Source: Aculops lycopersici (taxonomy: Eukaryota > Arthropoda > Arachnida > Trombidiformes > Eriophyidae). Taken from it: a stretch of 64,000 nucleotides of DNA. The notes beneath the pieces are model-generated. The model saw only the letters and a program-made list of their open reading frames with translations, ran no database searches and was not told the origin of the DNA. Below, one piece after another: positions 10,947-22,000 of this stretch (position 1 is its first letter; the number at the start of each line of letters is the position of its first letter). The stretch lies in the NCBI GenBank assembly GCA_015350385.1, contig WNKI01000001.1, forward strand, positions 5,401,010 to 5,465,009, read 5' to 3'. The position numbers and the translations under genes were made by a program.

Positions 10947-12497
10947 ATGCCTCGTTTGCCCCCTATCCAGTCGCAGAAATGTGGCGATAGTTACGAACCA
11001 ATGGATCTGGATGTAGTAGATTCCGATGAAGTTGACGAGATTCTCGTCCTGGATGATGTCAATTTGGATTTAGAAAGTTATATTAGCCACTATCATGGAC
11101 TGCCAAGAATCTATCGGCTTGAATTTGTGGCTGATCATTGTAAATCGTTGCGCGTTGAAGCCTTGCAAATGGCTATAAATTATATCAAGGAATACACTTA
11201 CAATGTCAAAGATTACACTAGATTATTTAAGAAACTTCAAGATGCAAAACAGGATCCACATTTGATGATTGATAACGAGTGGATAGATAGGAAAACAAAG
11301 CAAGCTAATTTTAGATTGGAAAAGCTTGACAATGACCTCAAGACATTTCGTAGCAATTCCATGAAGGAAAACATTAGACGGGGCCAGGATGACATGGGCG
11401 ATCATTATTTGGATTGTGGCGATTTAGAGAATGCATTCAATGCGTATGCCAAGTCGAGAGACTTCTCCACAACCCAAAGAAATACGGTTAATCAATGTTT
11501 GAATATGATTGGTGTTAGCATATTGCTCAAAAGATGGTCCTCAGTATCAAACCACATTCTTAGAGCTGAATCTCAACCGCCCTCCGATAGTCCGAATGCC
11601 AATCCTGCCGTTGTAACAAAGTTAGCTTGCGCCTCTGGTTTGTTTGACCTGAATGCTCGTCAGTATAAGAGGGCAGCGAATCACTTTTTGAGTACAAATT
11701 TTGAACACTTCACTCAGCCCATCATGTCAACCTCAACCACATCTACATCATCAGCAAGTACATCCTCCGCCAACAATGCATCAGGTGGCGGAGGTGCTCA
11801 CAATGGGCCAAATTGGTATAATATAAACAGCTCGGCACCAAGTCGCAGTGGATTTCTCAATTCCATTGTAACCTCGCAACCTGTTAGATTTCCCGACTCC
11901 TCTGGTCACATGGCCATCCTAGCACCTGTAAATATTGCCGTTTATGGAAGCCTTTGTGCTCTGGCCACCTATACCCGTGATGAATTATCAGCAAACCTCA
12001 TAAATTCTGCCTCATTCAAGCAATTTTCAGAATTAGATCCTCAACTTCGTGAAGCGGTTGCAAAGTTTCACGGCGCCAAGTATGCAGCTTGCCTATCAAT
12101 CTTAGAAGAGATCAAGAATAGCCTACTTTTGGACATGTATCTTGCTCCCCATGTTGAGCGTTTATATCAAGCAATTCGAAGCAAGGCTCTAGTTCAATAC
12201 TTTCAACCATATTCCACGGCTAAAATGACCAAGATGGCTCAGGCTTTCAATACGAGTTTTGAGGAGTTGGAACGTGAGATAATTCCATTGATTCAAGAGG
12301 GACATTTGAATGCAAGAATAGATTCCGTTAACAAGATCCTCTATGCCAAAAGAACTGATCCCAGGATACAAACATTCGAGCGTGCAATTAAGTTTGGAAA
12401 GTTATGGCAACGTCAAGCTGAGGCACTTATAACTCGAACAGTGATTCAAAAGGCAGAGCTCACGGTGACAGGCGAGCCCCAATCATCTAATATCTAA
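10947..12497 (+). CDS. CSN1: COP9 signalosome complex subunit 1
   Basis: A 516-residue scaffold subunit of the COP9 signalosome, which removes NEDD8 from cullin-RING ligases. The N-terminal segment YISHYHGLPRIYRLEFVAD and the following helical (TPR-like/RPN7) repeats are typical of CSN1/GPS1. The PCI winged-helix region lies at about residues 411-475 (ALVQYFQPYSTAKMTKMAQA, then EGHLNARID). A Ser/Thr/Asn/Gly-rich insert at about residues 263-300 (nt 11730-11850) interrupts the helical part and is probably a disordered loop. The gene is one exon and ends with an ordinary short tail. The start is the first ATG, in context GCGAAAATGCC. Confidence 0.93.
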   Translation: MPRLPPIQSQKCGDSYEPMDLDVVDSDEVDEILVLDDVNLDLESYISHYHGLPRIYRLEFVADHCKSLRVEALQMAINYIKEYTYNVKDYTRLFKKLQDAKQDPHLMIDNEWIDRKTKQANFRLEKLDNDLKTFRSNSMKENIRRGQDDMGDHYLDCGDLENAFNAYAKSRDFSTTQRNTVNQCLNMIGVSILLKRWSSVSNHILRAESQPPSDSPNANPAVVTKLACASGLFDLNARQYKRAANHFLSTNFEHFTQPIMSTSTTSTSSASTSSANNASGGGGAHNGPNWYNINSSAPSRSGFLNSIVTSQPVRFPDSSGHMAILAPVNIAVYGSLCALATYTRDELSANLINSASFKQFSELDPQLREAVAKFHGAKYAACLSILEEIKNSLLLDMYLAPHVERLYQAIRSKALVQYFQPYSTAKMTKMAQAFNTSFEELEREIIPLIQEGHLNARIDSVNKILYAKRTDPRIQTFERAIKFGKLWQRQAEALITRTVIQKAELTVTGEPQSSNI

Positions 12498-12787
12498 TCG
12501 TCTAATATATAAATGCCGTTTAGGCGTTGGATCGATTTTTCGTTTCTTGCATACCGCCCCTCATTTTTAAGCCTTGCAAACACTTTCAACTCACTCCTTT
12601 CTCTCACCTGAAATTTGTTGCGCTCTCCTACCTCGCGCTAGTGTGAGGTAGTAAAATTTGCCCTAGGGCGACATTAGGGCAGAGCTGGATTTTTTCCCCT
12701 TTCGCGACAGGGCAACCCTAAAGCAGCAAAAACCCCCAAGTTTAAGAAATTCAGGGATTTATTGATGAAAGTTGCCCGGGTAGCCCT
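12498..12787. other. CSN1 3' flank and left flank of a transposon remnant
   Basis: No gene. GC-rich GGGCA/TGCCC repeats (for example TGCCCTA at 12659-12665 facing TAGGGCA at 12675-12681) may be the worn terminal part of the neighbouring Tc1-like element. A clear terminal inverted repeat could not be matched on the right side. Confidence 0.35.
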
Positions 12788-13203
12788 TTGGCGTGGGATG
12801 AGTTTTTTGCAGATCCTGTAGGTGTTTCTGCCCTTTCATCAATTCACCTGTCGGCGGCCGTTTCTGAGTGTCTGGAGGATTACCCTGAATTCTGGGAAAA
12901 TTGGGTATTTCAGCCCCCCTATTTGCCAGACCTAAATCCCATTGAACATGTGTGTGCAAAACTCAAAGCGGCACTGGCAAACAGGGTTTTCCGCGTGCGG
13001 AAAACTCCCGTGCAGTGTTAGAGTGGGACACACTAGGGGCCCTGTTTCTCGAGACCCTGTGTGCCTCCATGCCGCAGCGACTGCGGAAATGTAGTTTTGA
13101 ATGGAAGCTCGACAGGGTATTAAACCCGAAGTTCCTGCGAATGCAGGCTAGATCAAACTTTCTGTTATCAGATAAAGCGCAAAATTTTTGGGATTTGCTG
13201 TAG
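12788..13203 (+). pseudogene. Degenerate Tc1/mariner-type transposase fragment
   Basis: Two overlapping frames together read as the C-terminal part of a Tc1-like DDE transposase. The first (12788-13021) holds the hallmark LPDLNPIEHV with the third catalytic acidic residue region, preceded by a weak IHLSAAVSECL. The second (from about 13012) continues with the usual C-terminal helix (LFLETLCASMPQRLRKC) and ends at 13203. The frame shifts by one position near 13010-13020, and the N-terminal DNA-binding half and first catalytic Asp are not found. It is a dead, truncated copy. Confidence 0.75.
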
Positions 13204-14431
13204 CTACTGCGGCGACTCAGAAAACTACATCGACGAGCAGCAGCAGCGGCGGCAGCGGCGGCGGTGGCAGTAGCTCACTCCATTCCATTAAAAGAGAGAC
13301 AAAGTTCTACAAAGACACAGAGGGAGAGAGTAAGTGAAACTTTTGGGCGCCACTAGACTGATCTTGTAGTTGCTGCTGTCGGTGGTGGTGGTTGTGATGG
13401 TGGTAGTTTTGTGAATGAATGTATCATCTACAGGAGAGTGTGTCAAATCAAAGAGAGAAAACGTGCAAATATCAAGCAAACATCCAGTCAACTTCATATG
13501 ACGGCCAGCAAAAAACAAACCATCAAGTGGCCGTCTACTCGACTCTGTTCAGTGTGATATCGATGAAACAGCCACCAATGATGACATGTTCATTTGCCAA
13601 CTCAAACTGAAGCGGCGAGTTTATCAATTTCAAAGTGAGATTATGAGCAGCAACACAACACATTTAAACGCATCATTAGCACCGCGACAACCACAACAAC
13701 AAACAACTGGGCGCTAGATACCCGCCGAGACTCTCGCCAGTTTTTGTCTTGTAGTTCGTGTTGATGCTGATTATATTTTCACTGTTTTGATGCTATCAAC
13801 TTCAGCTAGTTCCTCATGTCAGCTAGTTTACTTTAAGTCACCATCGTCACCATAACCATCGTTGTGGTCGTCGTGGTCGTGGTCGTTCCAACTTGGCGGT
13901 GGAAGTAGAGTTCATTCATAATTTTAATTGGCCGATCATTAATGAGCCCAAGCTACTCACTCAAATGAACTCCCCTTCAACAGTCTAAATTGTGACATTT
14001 TGTTGCTGGTTCAAGTTCGTTGTGTTTGACACTACGAGTTGCTGTTGTTTAGCTTGCTGTGACTCGAATGTCAACTTTAATGCGCAAACAACAAGAAGCT
14101 AGAAGAGAGAAAGTGTTTGGGCAAGAGGAAAAAGAAGGAAGAGAATGATCGAGAAAAGAAGGAGCAAGCAGGTAAGCAAACAAACAAAAAGTTGAATGAG
14201 CTTAAGGTTGGAAATCTTTTAGAGTCAATGCAAAGTAAGAAGAAATTTAAAGAAATTTTTGAGAAGTCAAGTCTCCCAAGGAGAGGGACAGAACAGAGCA
14301 CCTCAAGGAAGCAAGTTCAAGATATTGATCGATTTAAAAACCTCAACAACAGGAAGTTAGGCTGAGCAGTCGCGCGACCGCAAGCAACTGACTCAATTCA
14401 CAGCACACGTGAACCCTCGAGCCGCTCATTA
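13204..14431. other. Upstream region of the furin gene
   Basis: About 1.2 kb with no convincing coding sequence. It contains GCGGCGG-type and GGTGGT/GTGGTC simple-sequence stretches (13230-13270, 13380-13400, 13860-13890). It presumably holds the furin promoter and 5' UTR; a purine-rich block at 14095-14240 lies close to the start codon. Confidence 0.45.
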
Positions 14432-17400
14432 ATGATCTCCTGGTTGTTGCTCGTGGTTGTGGTGTTGTTGTCGACGTCGGCGCCGTCGTTAGATGCGACA
14501 GGTGAGGCGTCATCAACACTGACACCTGCTACAACGGCAACCACCGCACCTGTGGCCACCACAAGCAGCACAAATATAAATGATGAGCTCAATAAATTGC
14601 ACGCCTCGACAACAACAGCCGCCACCACTGCTACTACTACTACTACTACTACTACTATTACCACTACTCAGGTGAGAAGATTGATTGATTCGGGTGATAA
14701 AAACAGGAGATTTGATAGTAATGATAACCATGAAACTAGTGGCGTCAATTTCACCATCTCGCCAACCATCCGCTTGGCTGTGGGCGAGCTGCAAGGTTTG
14801 CCAAGATCGCGGGAGCCACAAGAATCTACAAAAGAATCGACATCAATCTCAACCTCAACTCCAACGAGCAGACAGCAGTTGAATTTAGTCAATAATATTA
14901 ATAATAGTAATAGCAATCAAGATGGGAGTAATGTAAATGATTTGAATGAAAAATTAAAACACCACAAGGGGCCAATTTATACAAATCAATTTGTGATTGA
15001 AGTTAGCGGCGGCGAGGAGGAGGCCAGAAAGTTGGCCGAGAAGCATGGATTCATATATTTAAATCATATCCTAGGCGACTTTTATCACTTGGAGCACCGG
15101 CGGCTGGCTCGCCGCTCCATCGGCGCGCAAGCTGGCAGCGAACTCAGCGTCAGCATTGAGGAAGAGCCTCAGGTAAGTTTTGGTTGCGCTTTTGAATTTT
15201 ATTTCCGGTTCATCCAAAGTGTTTCTGTGTGCAAGCAAGTCGCAATTGTTTCTCTCTTTCTCATCCTCTTGTGACTCCTCGGAAGCACTCTCGCCACAGA
15301 AAGTGAGCGAGAAGTAATAGCCGTAATACTTTTAGGTAACAACCGACATGGCAGTCACTTGGTGTCTGTGGCGCTTCATTGACTTTTAGTCCCGCACCCA
15401 TCGTCACTTTGACTTTTAAATTTTTACCTGCAAACCTTCGCTCGCCCTCCTCAGGTAATCGACTGTCATTGTTACTGTCGGCGTCGTTGTAATTGTCGCC
15501 ACCTGTTCGCTCCTGTCGCTCCTATCGCTTCAACCAGCGAGTTCCGCTTCCACTTTCCGTCAGTCAATCTCAAGTCCCGACTTAACGCCACCAACCGATA
15601 GTATTGCGCCAAGTCAACGACTGTTTAGTGAACCAGAGCAAAAGAAATTGTTGCAACGGAGCGGCAGCTTGACGTTGGGTTTAACGTTAAGTGAATGCTC
15701 GGCACCCACCTAAAGCCAACCACTCTACCGCCTAGCAAGCACCGGCGAGTTGGCTGGCCAGGTGCAAACAGTCAATTCAAGGAGGCGAGTGGTGCCTGGC
15801 TCCTTGAGCCAGGTAGGTGATCGTTGGCCGATACTAGGAGGTAATAGTTTTCGCTTTTTAACGCACCTTCACTCTCTTGAATGTCAACTTGTCCATCGAC
15901 AGCAAGGAGTCGAGATATCCCTCAAGTTCAAGATAGATGGAAAACTACATCTACAAATTCCATTCGCCATTTCGGTCGTCTCTTTGACAAATGCAATGGT
16001 GACAAGCAGGCGCGAGTTACCTGCATTTGTATCAATAGACTGAGTGTTGACATTCCTCGCAAGGTGCGATAAATGGATAGGATCAACTGCTCGCTTCAAT
16101 TTAAGCGACGGTGATGAAAGAATGCGCAAATGTCGTGACAAACTCTCATTGGCTTGTGTGACTTTTGCTTTCACTTTTACTTATTGGCAGAGTTGGCGAC
16201 TTAATAGTTGCGCGCATCGTGGCAATCTCGTTTCACTCGCTGGAATGGCGGGTAAAATGAGCAGCCACCAAGGAGCAGATCTGGATGTGCATCAAAAGGC
16301 AGACACCTGTAAGCTTTTTGGTTTGCATGAGGAGAATTGAAGAAAAATAAGAGGAGACGAAAATTAGAGAGAGGGGGAGACGCACGAGAAGAAGATCAAA
16401 GTGTAAATTTTGCCTTTTCCTTTGTGCTCGCCGCCAGCCACAAAATAGAGACTTTCAAAGCGCTAATTTAAATGGTTATACACAACACTAAAGCTGCTAC
16501 CATTACCACCACTTGCCCGAATCGCAATGCTTTCGCGTCAAAATCACCAATCTTTACCCTCGAACAGTAGTAGTGCTGGTTACCCAAAGCGATGATCTGC
16601 ATTCATCATTTCGATCCATCGAGAGTTTGGTCATTAAAAGGTGTGCCGGGCGTCGAGTTTGGTTTATGCAACTGGAGGAGACTTGGCTCCAAATTGTTGT
16701 TATATTGGCGCAGACAGAAGTACCTGTGTGCGGAAATTAACAATCAAAAAGTCGCTCAGGTGAGCGATTTACAGAGCAGTGGCAGCAAGTTGGACGGACA
16801 GTGAGAGGGATAGAGGGAGAAAAAACGGTAGAGACGGTAGTTGCAAGCGATTCGCTGAAAAGGCAATCGATTTCAATCTCAATTTGATTTCACTTTCGAT
16901 TTGATTTGATTCACTTCACTTTAGTTTCATCATCTGTTATTGCTACTGCTGCTGTTATTGTCGCCTTTGAAAATTTACCGCTAGTCATGGTGCACAATTC
17001 TCTAATTCGATTCAATTCAACTCAACACAAAGATGTAGCCACAAACCCACCTGAGTCTTCTCGCCGCTGATCTAAGCTAAGTAAAGCTAAACTGAACTGA
17101 ACTAAACTGAACTGAACTCGACCGCAAACAAGTGGCTAAAGTTTCGCCGCTTTTTCGGCGCCATTAGCCACCGCAAGCCAGCGGCGACTTGTTGATTGTT
17201 GGCTCGCCACTACCGCTGCTTACGTAACGCCACAAGCAGCAGCAGCAGCGGGCAAAAAGTAAGCTGATGCTGGCACCATGGTTGTCGCCACTGTGTCGCC
17301 GGTTGTTGCTCTTGTGACCACCAACCGCCATCAAAACAACTGTCAATCGCTTGAAAGTCAAGTCCATCGTCGTCGTTGCGGCTGCATTAGCACCAAACTG

Positions 17401-19018
17401 AATCTAACCGGATCGAACCGAACCGAACCGAACCGAACTGAACTAAGCCACACCAAAGCGCCAAAGACAAAAGGCGACCTGAAGGCAGACGAGGGGGCGA
17501 GCAAGCCAAACACCACAACAAGTGGTCAGGGCAACCACTTGTCCGATCTCGGTGTGTTGGTGGCCCTTCAATTTGGCGCCACTTGGTGCTCTATGCCTGA
17601 GTGCCCGGTTTGCCGGCCAAGCTGACCGCTAAAACCACTCGTTGCCACCCGCAACTAGCGGTCCCGTTGCTTGTGTTATCTCTTGCTCTTTTTACCTTCA
17701 GCTAAAAATGGCGACGACTGCGAGGCCAACTAAAGCTGCTAACGAGCGGCCGGCGAGTTTGCTGCCTCTGTTCTCGTGTGATAATCAGAGTTACAACTAC
17801 GAATCCTAGAAGATAACAATAATAATAATAATAACAGTAATCATGCTGGCAGTTGAGTTTGTGGATTTTAGAGAGAGATAAAAAAGATAGACGATCGATG
17901 GTCAGCAACGACAAGCGAGCGCTCACCTGTTAACAAGTGGTCGTCGCCACTGTTGTCAGTGGCCAGTTTACCTTTTGCCGGGCTTCTTGCGTCGAACCAA
18001 CTGACGACCGTCACTCGAGTTTGTGTCGAGTTACCTCGAATCTCATTGCTGGAGCGCACTTGCCTGCGAGGAGCGTGTTTTTTCTCTTTGAATCGTGGCC
18101 AATAATTTTGTTGGGCGCCCGGAAACGCAAAAGAGGCAACTTTTTCTAGCGCAAAGGAAGGAAAAGAGTTGACGTCATTTTTGTTGGCGCTTTTGAAGTG
18201 AAGTTGCCACTTCAAATTTGATTTTATGAATACGATGAAGCCGCCAACTAGAAATAAGTGGTTGCAGCTACTCAATCCATCAATCAATCAATCAATCAGT
18301 CGGTTGCTTCAGTCGGCTTAAGCAATCAGATTTGCTATGCCGATGATGGATTCACTTCCCCTCATCATTGCCGATTGGGTTCCTTGTATGAGCATTTGAC
18401 CAGATGGAAGTGCATCAATGCAAGAGTTCCAGACGCCCGTTGGTTAGATGGGAAATTTTGCTTAAAAGTATTGGTAGTGCGAAAAATAACAAGGGAAACA
18501 ACAAACTATCCAGAGGAGAAGCTTCTCGTGTTCGAGTCAGAAAGTTGGATTTTAATTTTAATTTTAATTTCAATCCTCATACCAAGAAAACTGCTACTCG
18601 TTGGTGCAAACGTGCAACTTAATTCCTCCGCCTCTCGTCGACATGAAGAAGACATGGGATTTCTTGTTCGAACTCAAGTTAGGAAAACAAAATTGAATCA
18701 CTCAGCAGCGTCGGCTGCTCTCTTTGTTGTTGCGTCACGAACTTGCGGAGACTCTAGTTAGTCGCCACGAAGGAGCGGCAAGTGGCGCTTTAGTGGCTAG
18801 ACACTGAAGCGCCCATCAGATTAGCCGAGGTTTCAATTTCGTGGTAGTTGTAGTCGTTGTTGCTACAGTTGCAAACATGGAGCTGAGGTAACAAGAAGCT
18901 CACCTGACAGTCGCAGTGGCGGCGGCGGCGACGGTAGCAGCAGCTAGCGACAGGTGAGTCTGAGGCAAGCAAAGCGCGCCGCCTGCCAATTTGCCGCGAG
19001 AAGTTTCCTCCCGTCGGA

Positions 19019-19049
<31 letters not shown>

Positions 19050-22000
19050 AATTTGGTCGACAATTTCAATTTGCAGTTGCAGTTTCAGTTGCGAGACGAA
19101 GTGGCTGCTAGCCGCCACTTGACTGTGACTCCAACTACAACAACGGAATTCCATCGTGCGAGTCAATGAAGTTGATGGAGTCAGCGAGAGCTTGTTAGCT
19201 GTAAAATTGCAACTCTTTTCCGCGAGAACACGAACAACATAGCAACTACCTGAGGATTTGTGTGTCGCCGAGGTATCATTGCGCAATCGACTTCCTGTTG
19301 GCCGGTTGATATCACTCTCTTTGCTCGCCGCTTCTCATATTACGATCGCAACACAAGTTCACTTACTTTCGGCTTGTATTACTTTCACTCAAACTCACGA
19401 CGACGAAGGCGACAACTTTGACAAGATTTTCGGACAGTAGCTCTCGACAAACATCTACTCAAAGACAAAGTTTGAGAGATAAAAATGGACCCAGAGTTCA
19501 GTTCAGTTCAGTTCGGTTCAGTTTAGATCGGTGATTAGATATCAGGGAAAAGAGCGAGTGGCCAGCACGACAGGTGAAAGTCGGCGCTCGCTCACAGTTA
19601 CTTACAGAAAGTAGTAGAAAGATCCTCTGCTATCATTCCAGCGACTAATCGGATCTCTCCGGTCCCTCGAGTCCTTTTCTAGATGGGAAAAATGATTCAA
19701 TCAATTTCAGGTAACTTTTCTAGGCTAGCTTTTCTAGTCAGCAGAGGCCTCCACAAAAGTCGAGTCGAAGTCTCTAACGCGCCGACGAGTGTCTAAATTC
19801 CCACGAGTCCATTAGACGACTGATATGATTTTTTGGTAGACGATGAAGAAGGAGACGAGACAAAGATCGATGACACTTGGCGATTTTGACGGCCTTTTAG
19901 CGTGAAAGTTTGATGCCATACGGTTTCGGTTCGTCTAGTGGCCACCATGAGCTTTGGTTTGTATCTCTCATCTCAGCGAAGGGAGTGATCAAGCGAGTGA
20001 GTTTTTTTGTTGCTTTTTTATTCTATGAAAAGTGAATCGAGTGACAATCTTTCTTTTGCACCGGAAGTGAGGCGCGATTCCAATTTTGATTGCAGCGACT
20101 GTCGTCGAATGTTTTGTTTTTTCTCTTTCAATTTTCTCCAATTTAAAGCGCATATTTTGTTTGTCAAGAAACAAACGAGAGAAAAGTTTCGGTTCGCTGC
20201 TCGCCCTTCTGGTCCTGAAAAGACTCGAGATTGGAACTCGATTTGATGTTTCACTTGACTTTTACTCTCGCCAGCGTTGATTAAATTCTTCAGCTCTCAT
20301 TATAATGAACCAAGATGTAGATGCAACCGATGCTTTTTTCAACGGCAAAAGTCTCTTGCCGTTGGCTTGAGAGATTGAGAAAATTTTAGTCTGGAAATTT
20401 ATTTTCAAAACTCATTTTCCTAAACTCAAAGGCAAACAAAACGACAACAACGACGACGATGGGAGCAAAAAACTCAATTGCCAGCTAAATTTATTGTCCT
20501 CCCGTCGCATAAAGTAAAGCAAAGCCAATGGTTTTCAATGGACAACAACGATCACGACGACGACGACGATGACCAAAGTTGACATTTGGTCATATGGGCG
20601 AAATTTTGGGACTTGTCGGCAGCAGCAGCAGCAGCAAAAACAACAACATCAAGCGGCATTAATATTCCTCATCGTTTGGGGCGTAAATTATCGCCCATAG
20701 AAGCGAACGGAGAGCGAGCGAGAAAGAGCAAAGTTCCATTGAGTTGGAGGAAGGGAAATAGCATAATAGTAATAGAGGCGACAATCAGAAAATCAACCCT
20801 CAGAGCAGACTGACCACTTGGCCAGCCTTAGTATTAGCATGGGATTTTAGCAGCGGCATTAGCAATCCAAGCAAAGAATCAATCTCCAAAGTCGGCGCCA
20901 TTTGCTTTCGCTTTTTCCGCTCGGTTGCGCCGCGAGTTTTGGGCCGGCGACTCGCTGAACCCTTGGCTCTGTTTTGGTTGCGTTCTGTGCATCAGGTATT
21001 CGAATATTATGAGCAAGTTGTTTGTTTATATATTTCTCCTCCTAGCGGTGAGTTGAGCATTAGGAGTTTGAATTATTCGAAGCGTAACACTGGCAGCTGA
21101 CTCGAATGCATTTTTATGTTGCGTCAATGCAACCACCACTATTAGTCTATCTTATGTAGACTGACTGAGAGTGTTCTGGTTGCGTTGCCCGTTAGGTTTG
21201 CTCCAAGGTTCACCATTACGCTTACTATTACGTTTTCACTGCTGAGCTTTCAGTTGTCGCTTGGGCACCCAAGCTGATTAATAGTAGCGGAGTAGCGGCC
21301 ACTTTGGTTGGCGGCCATACTTTAATGCACAACTCAACGGCCACCACTGCGACAACAACGACATCAACTAGCAGCCGAGACACGATTCACACGCAACATC
21401 AAGTGCAGGCCGTTAGATTCACACTCCAATTAGCGCTGCAAGGCCAAGTGGCCAGTGGTCCAAACGGACACCAACTTGGCATTGTTTGTTGGGAAACTCT
21501 AGCTCCCTGGCGAGGCTTTGGTATGCGCCGATATTGTTTCTGTGTGTGTGTGGCCGACATAGAAGCCCAAACAAAAAGGCAAAGATTGTTTTCTCTCTCT
21601 CGCTCTCGAGCGCGTAAACGAAGTCTGTGGGCAAGAGGCAACCAGTGGCACCTCGTTTCATCGCTTCCTCCTCACCAACGTCACTTCGCCTTCCTTCGAC
21701 GCCACAATGAGCAATCAAAGAGGAAGAGGTTCTGCTCACCTGTTGTTGTGGCTGCTAGCTGCTAGTTGGCTGGCTAGTCAACGAGTTACCAGCACATAGA
21801 TTATCCTAGATTACCTCTGGCCGAGATGATAATTGTCCGCCAAACAGAAGCGAGTCGCTTGGCGCCAAGATGCAACTTGTTGTTGCCATCGACGTCCTTT
21901 TAGCAGGACAAACACTCACATCCTGTCAGCGCCCATGGCGGTGTCGTCGTCGTGCCGCCTGCCTTGCCAATGGCACCACCACACAACAGTTAGTCTCGCA

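Noticed and set aside
14398..14821. Minus-strand Val/Ser-rich ORFs opposite furin exon 1
   Set aside because: They are shadows of the CTA/ACC repeats encoding Thr in the real exon.
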